Below are positions 48,563 to 60,900 of a stretch of 64,000 bases of DNA, in pieces (position 1 is the first letter of the stretch; each line of letters opens with the position of its first letter). The DNA is from Lamellibrachia columna (lineage: Eukaryota > Annelida > Polychaeta > Sabellida > Siboglinidae): the NCBI GenBank assembly GCA_963662155.1, contig OY759266.1:55175510-55239509 (forward strand), written 5' to 3'. The translations under genes and the position numbers were made by a program. The notes beneath the pieces were generated by a model. The model was given only the letters and a program-made list of their open reading frames with translations. It did not search any database and had not been told where the DNA came from.

Positions 48563-51500
48563 GATAATCATACAGATCATAAATACAACTGTGTGTCTGA
48601 ATACCCAATTCAGTGATACCAAATTCAGTGTTTCTTTCACCAAACTTTGCTTTATATACTACCTGCCTGCAGTACACAGAATATGTTACTTACAAATGGG
48701 GCAATAAAATATATGTCCGGTTATGGTACAATATAACAAGGAAATCTTTAATATCAACATTTTTATTACATGTGTAACCAGGTCATAGGCTATGGTACTG
48801 ACTTAAATTGAGCAATGTGTGGTACACAATTGTAAGATGTACTATGTAACGTGTTATGTGACATGTTGACAGGATCATCTGGTACCTGGAGCAGTCTGTG
48901 TTATGTGGAATGGTGATAAGATCATCTGGTACCTGGAGCTGTCTGTGTAGTGTGTTATGTGGAGTGGTGACAAGATCATCTGGTACCTGGAACAGTCTGT
49001 GCAATATGTTATGTGGCATGTTGACAGGATCATCTGGTACCTGCAGCCGTTAGTGTACTGTGTTATGTGGTGTGTTGACAGGAACATCTGGTACCTGGAG
49101 CCATCAATGTAGTGTGTTATGTGATGTGTGTTGACAGGATTATCTGGTACCTGCAGCCATCAGTGTAGTGTGTTATGTGATGTGTGTTGACAGGATCATC
49201 TGGTACCTGCAGCCATCAGTGTAGTGTGTTATGTGTTATGTGATGTGTGTTGACAGGATCATCTGGTACCTGGAGCCGTCTGTGTTGACCACTTTCTCCC
49301 TCATTGGCATTGTTGTGTCAATGGTTGACTTTGTCATTCCCCTCGTCAGCTCGTACTTGTTCGGCTCAAAGGAATGGTAAGTATTTCTATTGCAACATCA
49401 TTGTGTGAACTATGTTAAGGTGGCTGCGGTGTATCTATTATGAGTTTATTTTCAATCTGAGTACCAGTATTTTCTATAGAAGTCTTTAAGATGCACTATT
49501 TTTTTCTAAAAGTATTTCAAATATATAACAAAATTCCAGATGAAGAAAGCTTTCAATTCAACATTTGTATATGATGTTTCATGATTATTATTTTTGTAAA
49601 TTTTACAAAATTACCACAAATTGTAAGTCAAAGACCATCTATCAGTGTAAGTAAGTCAGTGTCACTGATAACATTGTATGGTGATCCACCGGTGGACTGG
49701 TTAATAACCAGACAATATGTTCTGTCTTCACGGCGACCATAAAATTATTTCCTCTGGAAAGAAGTCTGCAGTGATTTAAAATGTGATCGTTACTATGAAA
49801 CTGCCCTACCAATCCTTCCATGAATCCACAGTGAATTTCCACTGACAGAAGCGTAAAAGATTACAAAGCCAGATTAGCCAAATATGACAATACTGTTGTG
49901 TGTTTCTTTGTATGTGTGTACTATGGATATTATGAGGTAGAAAACAAGCTACCTGACGCATAAATCACCCCAACCAGGGCTGGGTCCAATTACACAAAAT
50001 TATATCAATTACAATTACAGTAATAATTTTCCAAATCAATTACAATTACACTGTTTCAATTACAATTACATTATGCAGAACCAAATATATTCAGCATTTT
50101 TTAATTATGTATTTTTGCATGTTTTGTTGAATTTCAATATTTTTTTACACAACTGATAAACAAATATAACAGTTTGTACATTTTGTTGAATTGTGACTTT
50201 GAATTATACTAAATAAAAAGATAGCCGTTTAAAACATATTTTTATTATATAAGAATACAATGCAGTATCCAGACATATTCCTACAGGACATATTCCTTAC
50301 AGACAAAATCACACAATATGAAAAGTGAACAAAATCCCACAGGCCGTAATACAATATTTATTTGTAGTTCTTCTTTAAGCATCCTTTCTAGCTTTGCAGA
50401 CATTTATCCGTGTGCATTTTTCTTTGGAAAATACTAATAATAGGGTATGATGTGTTTTCTTTAAGGTTGTAGCTCCTGCTCTAAGCTAACATTCTTAATT
50501 GGCCTGCCCTTTGCTTTGTGTTGGGAATGGGGAGAGAGGCCATATAAAGGGTCCTTGCCACCTGACCTGTCTCCAATCCACCACAACACAAGGGGTGTAA
50601 GTGGCTTGCTAACTCTGCAATGTTTCACTGAGCTGATATTTTCTGAAGCAATATCATTCTACAGGTCTTTCATGTTGTTTGAATACCAGCTTAGCCTTTG
50701 TCTGACAATGTCTGTGCATTGTTTATTGCTTCCTGGCTGTTACCAACTTACAGAAAAGGCTAATCGCTAAGGCTACCCACCACTAGCACCATGGACCAGT
50801 ACCCACCAGACAGTGAATACTGTAACTTAAATATAAATATATAAGCAGGTGTTATTATTAGTCTTGATTTTCAACTCATGTGAGACTTAAATTATATTTT
50901 TATTGACAATTCGTTGAGGTTGTTTGTGATATGAAACTTACTGTAATTGATTGTAATTGAAATAAATTTTCAATTATACAAAATATAATAATTACAATTA
51001 CAGCAAAATTTCGAAACCATAATCAACTACAATTACACAGTTTTGCTGTAATCAATTACAATTACATAATTGGATCCAACCCTGACCCCAACCACCTTGA
51101 AATATACACAAGTTATTGTTTTCTCATTGCATTGCAAAGTCCACCCGTGTATCCATCCGTCTACACATGCCTCTTTTCTAGGACTGTGGTTGAGGAGCGG
51201 AAGTTTGAGAACATCTGTATCCGTCTGCTGAATGCCAAGACACACCTCTACAATCTCAAGGTCATGCTCTCCAAAATGAAGATGGAGAAACCAAAAATTG
51301 TGAGTTGGCTCTTATCAGCAACTACAGTGAGCCTAGACTGAAGTGTCCGTGGTGTAACTCAGACCTCGCGGAACACTAACTGCTTGTGTGAGGACAGGAA
51401 TGAATGAAGATTAGCAGTGATAGTCTAGATTAGGCCTAAGTAGTTTCCACTAGAGGCTCTTGTGTTCAGACGAATTTCTGGAATTGTACAGAATTTCTTA

Positions 51501-52445
51501 ATGCTATGCATTGCATAATATAATAATAATCAAAGTAATCAAGTATACTTGTAATAAAATTCATCCTTGTAAAATCAAGATAGACTGAGAGAATTTGCAT
51601 AGTTATTAAAAGACGGGAATGATCATTACACATCATCCTAGGTGTAATAAATCACATTTACTTACTTACACATAAGGCTGAAATAAATCACATTTAGGCC
51701 TGTAGAATGGAAAGTACTTTTGTTTCAGTATGCTGTCGTACTGATGGCCGGCTTTGCTGTCCTCGCCTGGTTCGGAAGTCTTATTGACAACCTCCTTCTA
51801 ACTTACATTATGGGTGTGTACACATTGAACTAGAAGGCAGTGTTCAAGTGTAGGGCTAAAAGTAATCTTTCTGCATGTTTTTAATATATATATACTGGCT
51901 GCATATTTCCAGCTGTTAAAGCTTTCTCGTTTGTCTTATGTATAATTTGGAACTGCTATTTGTTATATCTTGTTCAGCTCAAGAGTGCTAACATTTCAGC
52001 CTGAATGTTTGTTTCAAAAGTTGTGTTTCTTGCTCCAGTTCACTCCACTGCATAAACGAGAACGTAGCTGCAAACAGTTGTGTAAATTATATGAGCAAAT
52101 AGCTTTTGTGCAATAATTATTGTGCAACTGAATGCTCCTTGTGATTTTTATTCCTTTACAATTTTTTATGACCATGTCTGCCACCGCGTGAAGTGTAAGG
52201 CATCTAGATTTACTCTAAAGAACAAGAAACATTATAAACTTACTTCAAATGGTTAGGACTTCAAAATATTATTTGTAGCACAGACTCTGATGTGTATCTG
52301 TATAATTGCAGTGGTGTTTGGTGTTCTGGTGCCTGGCCTGCGTAAACACGGCATCCTGCAGAAGTTCACAGCAATGGGCATGGAGGTTGTCATGCGCGTC
52401 ATCAAGAAACCACAGAAGAAAGCGGGCAAATCAAAGTCAAACTAA
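40902..52445 (+). CDS. ARL6IP1: ADP-ribosylation factor-like 6-interacting protein 1 (ER-shaping membrane protein)
   Basis: Six exons: 40902-40943, 47924-48060, 49257-49376, 51182-51299, 51729-51813 and 52312-52445. Phases are consistent, giving 211 residues (human 203). ARL6IP1 is a small multi-pass ER protein with reticulon-like hairpins that shapes tubules and interacts with ARL6 and atlastins. Visible parts in order: an acidic leader (MAETEELSRAEEEQ); a coiled stretch ending LPLNKVLEWEKPQYPA; hydrophobic segments ILIGVITLVFAIIWYLEPSV and FSLIGIVVSMVDFVIPLV; a cytosolic stretch ending KMKMEKPKI; a second hydrophobic pair (YAVVLMAGFAVLAWFG, LLLTYIMVVFGVLVPGL); then a basic tail ending KSKSN. 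The human landmarks WYLDPS, LADYLVPILAPRIFGSNKW and VPGLNQHG align with WYLEPS, MVDFVIPLVSSYLFGSKEW and VPGLRKHG. Intron 1 is 7 kb. The acceptor of exon 3 is copied about seven times just upstream (48850-49256). Confidence 0.95.
40944..42159. other. ARL6IP1 intron 1, left part
   Basis: AT-rich. A short cluster at 41960-42140 repeats the words GGGCCGAACCATCC, GGGCCAAAACGA and GGGCCGATCCATCC, perhaps part of an unrecognised repeat. Nothing coding. Confidence 0.45.
42160..42625 (+). mobile_element. RTE-like LINE C-terminal tail
   Basis: The final frame reads ALTWMPEGRRKVGRPKATWQ, then SNVDNERRNEA and ends at 42623-42625. GRRKxGRPKxTW is a hallmark of RTE-type C-termini. Upstream the sequence is degenerate, with WKWNMEIEQRRQQKVR recognisable. 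Confidence 0.78.
43240..44353. mobile_element. Inverted-repeat DNA transposon with zinc-finger coding remnant
   Basis: Perfect 14-bp terminal inverted repeats CTAGGCTAGCGCTG at 43240-43253 and 44340-44353, flanked by GAAAA on both sides (43235-43239 and 44354-44358). Inside, plus-strand frames give DWFVRFAWLIHDSKKHFFHC then KVCVQSK, and KANNEFVTGKDCAKPKK, like the N-terminal TTF/BED-type zinc finger of hAT transposases. The rest of the transposase is missing or scrambled. Confidence 0.75.
44354..47923. other. ARL6IP1 intron 1, right part
   Basis: 3.5 kb without recognised coding sequence, array or transposon end. Ends with a GTTGTAG acceptor before exon 2. Confidence 0.5.
48310..48560. repeat. 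Compound microsatellite (GTAT)n-(GATA)n-(AT)n
   Basis: About 31 GTAT/ATGT tetramers (48322-48448), then two AGGT steps, about 19 GATA tetramers (48456-48524) and an AT-rich end. Open minus-strand frames over it (poly Ser-Ile-Tyr-Leu, Thr-Tyr-Ile-His) are artefacts. Confidence 0.97.
48850..49290. repeat. Minisatellite derived from the ARL6IP1 exon-3 acceptor
   Basis: About eight units of roughly 50-62 bp: GTGTTATGTGATGTGTGTTG then ACAG and GATCATCTGGTACCTGGAGC plus a CGTCTGTG-like tail. The last unit is the real intron/exon boundary (exon starts 49257). The earlier seven carry the same pseudo-acceptor and the first ~28 exon bases, each with a few changes (CAGCCATCAGTG, AACATCTGG, AAGATCATC). 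Confidence 0.93.
49415..51100. mobile_element. TTAA-type element, copy 2, split by a hAT element
   Basis: Left end TTAAGGTGGCTGCGGTGTAT at 49415. The right end read inward is TCAAGGTGGTTGGGGT (51085-51100), with TTAA decayed to TTGA. The left TIR and following ATTATGAG resemble the right end of the copy at 23579-24709. Without the hAT insertion the element is about 570 bp. Confidence 0.55.
49975..51084. mobile_element. hAT-type non-autonomous transposon, complete
   Basis: Ends CAGGGCTGGGTCCAATTA and, read inward from the right, CAGGGTTGGATCCAATTA. Perfect 8-bp target duplication ACCCCAAC at 49967-49974 and 51085-51092. Subterminal CAATTACAATTACA repeats occur at both ends. Internal 50275-50760 matches 320-800 of the window. 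No transposase part is left. Lies in ARL6IP1 intron 3. Confidence 0.93.
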
Positions 52446-53975
52446 TGAGCACTGGCAGTGAGTGTCCAAGTACACACAGAACATACTTGGAGGGAACACT
52501 TGGAACACTCTCCGTCGGCACACCTGTCATGTCATAGCGCATTGCTGTTTCGATAAGTCAGACACAGGGTTAGTCAGAAATACATAAGTGTGCAAAACAA
52601 GTGGAGTTTAAACTTGAGTTGTAGAGGTGTAGATGCCTATCTTTGAGGGAACTACATGTATTACTGATTTGCTGTGCATAAGTTGTGTAATTGTGAAAGC
52701 AAAATGACGAGTTGCAAATTTAGATTGCATTATTATACAATCAAACCTGTCTTGAATAACCAACCACAGGTTGTATCTTAACTATGGGTGGTACTTCAGG
52801 GGGAGTTCACTGTGGTCAATTAATGTCAAGTGGTCTCTTAATGCAGGTGGTCATTTGAGCAGGTTTGAGTGTATTTTATGTGTATGCCTATGAAAGCCAG
52901 TGAGAAGTGTATAAAGTTTTACATTGCCTCTTAGAGACCTGGCTTTGTAATGCTACTTATTTATAAGTCTTAAAATGCCACGTGTGTGTGTTATTAACTT
53001 TCAATTTATACAACTTACATGATTTTTTCTCCCATTCGGAGTCATGGATTGATGTATGAAATTCATACAATCACGATGTACATGAATCATGATGTACATG
53101 AAGTAACCAAGATTTCTAAACAAATAACGCTATCCTACTGTGCTTCCAATTTTAGTTATGTAGGTAGTCCGCAGACCAAATACTAACAATGTGTTCGTTT
53201 GCATCTCAGGATTGTTTTTGTATTGCAGTATTTGTCGATCGTTGCATGGATTTGTCGTGTTGTGCCCCAGAAGCATGAAATTCCTTAGGGGAGAGGCAGA
53301 TTAGGTTTGTGCCAATGATAGCATGTCTTATTGCCAAATTCCAGAATTTTGCATTTATGATCGTACTCGTCAACATGTGTGTTTTGTTTGTTAGCACATT
53401 GTTGGTATCTAACTACTGCTGACATCATTCAATCAAGCAGGCAGCATTGGTGTTTTTCATACAAAATACACTTGGGAATAGATGCGACTTAAATTATGAA
53501 CCCTCGTGTGCAGTGCCCTGTATTTGTAAATATATTGTCGTTACAAGCATTATGGTGACTAGGTTGCATGTGAATGTTTTTGGATAACCAAGTGAGATTT
53601 GCTGTGATGTGTGCTTCAGTAACAGTATCACTTAGCATCCTGCTGTTAGCTGGTGTCAACAATTTTGGTTTTAGCAGACCTGTGTAATTGTTTGAAACCC
53701 TTGCAGTGTCATTCACCGTCATGTAGAATACAGACTGCCTGCCTGCCTGCCTTTTAAATGAAATTAATATTGTGCCGGCTACACTAAAACTACATTATTT
53801 ATGCTGATTATTAATGCTCTGTTGCTGTATTTAAATATATTGTTGCAAGTATTTGGTAATAATATTATATATAATAAGTGTTAATAATGTGTTGCTGTAT
53901 TCAAGTGAATGTGGATCTGTCTGTGGGCTATGTACATGTGTTGCTGGAGTGGATATTAAAGTAATCACAAATGTG
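52446..53975 (+). other. ARL6IP1 3' UTR with candidate poly(A) signal
   Basis: No coding signal follows the stop at 52445. The variant hexamer ATTAAA at 53955-53960, followed by a GT/T-rich stretch, is a plausible end and would give a 1.5 kb UTR. The UTR length is inferred, not seen. Open frames on the minus strand here (53206-53397, 53489-53722) have no recognisable homology. Confidence 0.4.
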
Positions 53976-54224
53976 CATTTTCAATGTTATTTAGATATCT
54001 TTTAAAGGGAATGTACAATGAATAATTTTCATTGGTTCTGAACATAGATACATAGTACAGACAAAGAAATGGTTCGGCTTTGAAGGTGAAGAAGTATAAC
54101 GTGCTTCATCAGATGATATATTAATCTGAGAAATTCTTGTTTTATATCATTTCTGACAGTAAAGATACTACAGTATAAAAATGAAAACAAAGTATAATGT
54201 TAATTTAGATGTACTTTTTGAACT

Positions 54225-54964
54225 TTTATTGCATTTTAACTATACGAAACCACCAACTAGCTGCATATCATTTAACCAATGAAAACCGTTGTTCCTTCCC
54301 TTTACGGCTGTTCAAGACTCAATACACAACAAAAGGAACAAGTCGAGATGTGTATCCAATAAATATAAAATGTTTACTCAACTGATACGTAAGTAAACGT
54401 TTCTCATCATGGCATGAACAAGTTTAAATTAAACACCCTAAAAATGTTATTCATTATCTATCCAGTACATGGATTAAAAGCAAAATGATAAAGTTTAGTT
54501 CTAGAAGAGCCTGCAGTAGATCACAGTTACACCAACAGCCACATGACATCAATAACTTGTACCCTTGAGAGACCAGCTTATGATTACCTAGTTCCAGTGA
54601 TGGTATTTATATTTAAGAAATGCAATTTACACAAAACAAAATAACAATGCACTATATCATAAAATGGCTGAATGCACGGTTCAAACTTAACCAATCAACT
54701 TTCGATATTAACTTCATAACAAAAATACTTATAGTTAACCATGTCAACGATATATATTTAGGCTCTGTGAATAAACAAATTGCCACACTCAATAAATGAG
54801 TTGTAGCATCCCCTGGCTCGAATGTAGAATTTTTCCACAAAAATAAACAATGACAGACAACTATCTGTGTAACAAGACAAGCAGAAGTCTGATCCATCAG
54901 TAGATGGTGTTTAAAGGTCCATGTTTGCAAACTCGCAATCACACAGGTGTCGTCACCATGAAGT
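54225..54964 (-). other. MAO 3' UTR with candidate poly(A) signal
   Basis: Minus-strand sequence after the MAO stop contains AATAAA (plus-strand TTTATT at 54225-54230). If used, the UTR is about 0.74 kb and leaves only about 250 bp to the proposed end of the converging ARL6IP1 transcript. Confidence 0.4.
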
Positions 54965-57900
54965 TCACAGACTCCTGTTTGTTAGTCTGCGGGCGAAGAA
55001 GAGCGCAGTGAGAGCAATGCCGATTCTCAGTGTCCATTGCATGAGCTGTTGCCATGCCGATGGATATGCTCGCACAGCACGTGCGGCGTGCTTTGTCGTG
55101 TATGTTGTTCCTTCGAGATCGCGGGCAGAGATCACCTGTGGCCTGAGGTTGTATAGAACCTGCAACATAGGACACCAATTATTACTGTTATTAATTGTGA
55201 TTACATTATTATCTATATCAGATCTGGTAAATTTCCCAGTAAAATAATTTTTTTAGGAATCACCATGATTCAATTTTATTTGGCAAACAATGTTGTCCGA
55301 AAATAGCAGCTATCCTAAGAATGTCTTGATAATCTAAAAAAAGTGTCATTCATCAAGTCAAATACATTTTAATGAAGTATATTGTTCAGTTTCTATCTAA
55401 TATACATAACTTGGTTTGTCTATATGTCTGCGTTCATGTTGGATGGTCGGCCATAATCATCTAAAATGCTGAGTAAGAGACAGGGACAGAAAGCAACCAA
55501 GATGATAGTGCGACACTTTCATGAAGACAGTGGCTAAAGCAACTAGTACAGGACAAAGCCAGCTATAACCAGATATTATTTAGACTCCTAATGCATATTT
55601 TTTTAACAAAACCTCCTAATTAGCCCCAAGACATATGATATACAGCTAAGACACATGCTTCATCAACTAACAGAGAACTGAATGACACAATGTCCCTAGT
55701 AACTTACCTCATTAGCAGCTCTGTACCCAGCCTGCACTGCTCCATTGAGGAAGCCACACCAGACCGTCGCGCTCTCTGTACCGGCAAAATGTATCCTGCA
55801 AGAAACAACAGAACAGTGTTTGGCCTAATACTGCATTCATGTTTCTGTTATATTCACAGGACATGCTGAACAACAAAAGGCTACATCTAAACATTCTTTA
55901 ACCAATTTTTAGTATATGTTGGTAGCGCTATTGTGGCTCATGCATTGTTTCTCTTATAATATGCTGGGAATTACTGTACTCCTCAGTCATAATTACTGTA
56001 CTCCTCATTCATAATTACTGTACTCCTCATTCATAATTACTGTACTCCTCATTCATAATTACTGTACTCCTCATTCATAATTACTGTACTCCTCATTCAT
56101 AATTACTGTACTCCTCATTCATAATTACTGTACTCCTCATTCATAATTACTGTACTCCTCATTCATAATTACTGTACACCTCATTCATAATTACTGTACT
56201 ACTCATTCATAATTACTGTACTACTCATTCATAATTACTGTACTCCTCATTCATAATTACTGTACTCCTCATTCATAATTACTGTACACCTCATTCATAA
56301 TTACTGTACTCCTCATTCATAATTACTGTACTCCTCATTCATAATTACTGTACTCCTCATTCATAATTACTGTACTCCTCATTCATAATTACTGTACACC
56401 TCATTCATAATTACTGTACTACTCATTCATAATTACTGTACTCCTCATTCATAATTACTGTACTCCTCATTCATAATTACTGTACTCCTCATTCATAATC
56501 ACTCCTATTGTTCTTACAAGTCCACCTGCTTGCAGCATCTGGAATCTTTCTCCCAAGCCCATTGCTCTGTCTCCCATTACCAGAAGCTGTATCCTCGTCA
56601 TCCCCTCCTCAGTCTCTCTTGCCTGTCATTGTTCCCATACTGAGGTGGAAACAGGACTGTGCATGAGAACCAATGTAACTGTCCAGCTTCCAGGTCTGTT
56701 GCTCCTTCACTAGCACCCGAGTTCCAGCGAGTCAATCCCCAAGTCTCTTTATCATTTATTTGTGACATGGAATATCAGTGGGTCATTTAATCGTACATGG
56801 CACTGCCAGTGCTCACCCATGTAGTGGGCCCTCCCCTACGGGTTTACCTTCAGATCACTGTCCACTGGGGCTAATGAGCATGGCCCATGGTTCGGAATCA
56901 GATTTAATTTTTAAAATTGTAAGTTTCTAATACACCAAAAATCAAGGAGTTATAAAACAACACATCTCCCTGATTACTACCATAAGAAGCCGTACCTGTT
57001 GAAGGGCTTCCTGAGAGCTGGAGCAAAGTGAGTCATCATGCCTGGCACCCCGACACTGACGGGGCAGCCCCCGTTGTATGCCTCCTCCCCCCAGTTCTTC
57101 TCCGCATAGTCTATGCAGTCGAGGGCGAGGGTGCCAAAGAACTCAGACATACTCCACAAGACAGCCTTCTTCCGCTCTTCGGGCTAAAGGGCAACCAGGG
57201 AAGAAACAGTTAAAGCAGCAATGCATTGTGAAGACTTGGTTATTTGTACTTTATGCCTGTTGCTTTAGCACACTGTATATAGGACAAATAAACTGAAAAA
57301 TAAGTAATTTGCCTAGAGTAAATAACTGAGTTGCTCAATGAAGAAGTTAGTAAGCAGGTATGTGTTGAAGGGAATGTCTGGTTGAGAACTCAAGAGGTGG
57401 AGGGGTTATTTTGACCATTTAACTGGATATGCCAACAAGCAGCGATACTGGACATGCCAACAAGCAGCGATATTGGCCTGCAACGCACACATTCCTTCGC
57501 ATCTATACAAAGTGTACAAACTTAAAACAATTGCTGAATACCCAATGTTACTGTGACAACACATGATTATAGACACTCACTGTCTTGAGACTGTACTCGA
57601 GCTGTTGTTCCCCGGCAATGAAGGCCACCAAGGCAGGATTCCCACCTGAAGACGTTGCGTCGTAGACTATGGACAGTGGACCATGGTCACAGTCGCTGTG
57701 AATCGACTGACCGCCATTAGTTACCACGGCACCACAGTAGCCATCTTCCCGCCAGAATGCCTGCAAAGTCACCAGTGTTGCATGTTCACTACAGCATTAA
57801 TTGTCGATACAGAGATAACTTTCCACTAACTTGCGTACAGAATTAAGGACCTGACACTTTACATCCAAACATGTGAACTCGAGGTAGATTCTGAGTGACA

Positions 57901-60900
57901 TTGACACCAAAGTTCTGTTGTATAACGTTTCATAGGTTATCTTCTTGGTGTGAACATCCTCTATCATTCTGTCCCATTCAGTCACACCCTACACTTCAGA
58001 CCACATACCACACTTTACTTCCACACCCTACACTTCAGACCACATGCCACACTTCACTTCCACACCCTACACTTCAGACCACATACCACACTTCACTTCC
58101 ACACCCAACACTTCAGACCACATACCACACTTCACTTCCACACCCAACACTTCACACCACATACCACACTTTACTTTCACACCCAACACTTCACTTCCAC
58201 ACCCAACACTTCAGACCACATACCACGCTTCACTTCCACACCCAACACTTCAGACCACATACCACACTTCACTTCCACACTTCAAACCACATACCACACT
58301 TCACTTCCACACCCAACACTTCAGACCACATACCACACTTCACTTCCACACCCAACACTTCAGACCACATACCACACTTTACTTTCACACCCAACACTTC
58401 AGACCACATACCACACTTCACTTCCACACCCAACACTTCAGACCACATACCACGCTTCACTTCCACACCCAACACTTCAGACCACATACCACACTTCACT
58501 TCCACACTTCAAACCACATACCACACTTTACTTTCACACCCAACACTTCAGACCACATACCACGCTTTACTTTCACACCCTACACTTCAGACCACATACC
58601 ACACTTCAGACCACATACCACGCTTTACTTTCCCACGATACAGTTCAGACCACATACCACACTTCACTTCCACACCCAACACTTCCGACCACATACCACA
58701 CTTTACTTTCATACCCAACACTTCAGACCACATACCACACTTTACTTTCACACCCAACACTTCAGACCACATACCACACCCAACACTTCAGACCACATAC
58801 CACGCTTCACTTCCACACCCAACACTTCAGACCACATACCACACTTCACTTCCACACTTCAAACCATATACCACACTTCACTTCCACACCCAACACTTCA
58901 GACCACATACCACACTTCACTTCCACACCCAACACTTCAGACCACATACCACACTTTACTTTCACACCCAGTACTTCAGACCACATACCACACTTCACTT
59001 CCACACCCAACACTTCAGATCACATACCATGCTTCACTTCCACACCCAACACTTCAGACCACATACCACACTTCACTTCCACACTTCAAACCACATACCA
59101 TGCTTTACTTTCACACCCTACACTTCAGACCACATACCACACTTCACTTCCACACCCAATACTTCAGACCACATACCACGCTTTACTTTCACACCCAACA
59201 CTTCAGACCACATACCACGCTTTACTTTCACACCCAACACTTCAGACCACATACCACGCTTTACTTTCCCACGATACAGTTCAGACCACATACCACACTT
59301 CACTTCCACACCCAACACTTCCGACCACATACCACACTTGACTTTCATACCCAACACTTCAGACCACATACCACACTTCACTTCCACACCCTACACTTCA
59401 GACCACATACCACACTTTACTTTCTCACCCTACACTTCAGACCACATACCACACTTCACTTCCACACCCTACACTTCAGACCACATACCACACTTTACTT
59501 TCATACCCAACACTTCAGACCACATACCACACTTCACTTCCACACCCAACACTTCAGACCATATACCACACTTCACTTCCACACCCAACACTTCAGACCA
59601 CATACCACACTTTACTTTCATACCCAACACTTCAGACCACATACCACACTTCACTTCCACACCCTACACTTCAGACCACATACCACACTTTACTTTCTCA
59701 CCCTACACTTCAGACCACATACCACACTTCACTTTCACACCCTACACTTCAGACCATGCACCATACTCCATTTTCACACCCTACACTTCAGACCATGCAC
59801 CATACTCCACTTTCACACCCTACACTTCATACCACGCACCATTCTTCACTTCAGGGTGTGTACTACTAAATCTACAGCCTCTACCTACATGTTGGTAAGA
59901 ATCCTTCAGTTTACCACATTTCAGACCAGGCACCGTCCTTCACTTTCACAGCCTACAGCGACTACTAAATCAAGGGCCTGTACCTACATGTTGGTATGTG
60001 ATGATGACCTTGGTCATACAGCCGGCCGGCATCCTCTGTAGAACATGCAAGGTCTGTGCAGGCAGTGGAGGCTCGTACACTATCCGTGCTACAACAAACA
60101 CAGTACGTGTAGCATCACAACATACCATGGGTGCCATGGGCAGTAGTATTATTAAGACCAATTACTGGCAATAACAAATTAATTGGCGAATTGAATTTTT
60201 TTTCAATTCTTGTGACGTCTCCATCAAGATCGTTTGTTTGATAACAATAACAATTATATGAAGCCTCAGAAACTACCTTTGTGTCATTTCACCCACTAAA
60301 TCACCCCTTCACATAACCCCCCAGGCCAGTGAAACATACAATACTGTTGGGCAATGTGTCATGCTCTAGATTGCAACTTGCACCTAAACCAAACACTTAG
60401 TGCCTCATTAAATAATGTACACCCTCGGAAAAGTGGCAGGGTTAATCTGAAGCCCTGCCACACAATGAAGGGCGCCTGGAACCAAGGGGCATGCTGCAGG
60501 GTAAATCGAGGTGGGTGTCAAACCTTTTACCGTCTCATCATCAGCTTCTTTCAGAGTTGCACCAACTGACGAGATGATCAATACAAACATGGTTTCCACA
60601 GACAGAATGGTGTTAACACCATCATGTTGATAAATGTTTACACCATCATGTTGATAAATGTGTAGCAGCTAGGTCAAGGTATGTCACAAAATGGCAGACT
60701 TAATTTTCTAAACTAGTAATTTATTTTTGATAGGATCTGGTCAAAATCCAGCAAAAATTTGATGATTTTAACAATTGTATGCACTCCTTTAATAAACTGC
60801 CCATATTACTACAGGTCTGAACATAAATGAACCTGATTTGCGATCAACTAAATCAATTGATGTGGAGGAAGTCTGTGGGTCTTGTTATGTCTACCCTGGT

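Noticed and set aside
54652..54942. 96-codon minus-strand frame after the MAO stop
   Set aside because: In the expected 3' UTR, no homology and no start context.
57895..59898. 667-codon open frame, apparently the largest gene of the window
   Set aside because: It is the 39-bp minisatellite read as codons; two other frames are open as well and the region is an intron of MAO.
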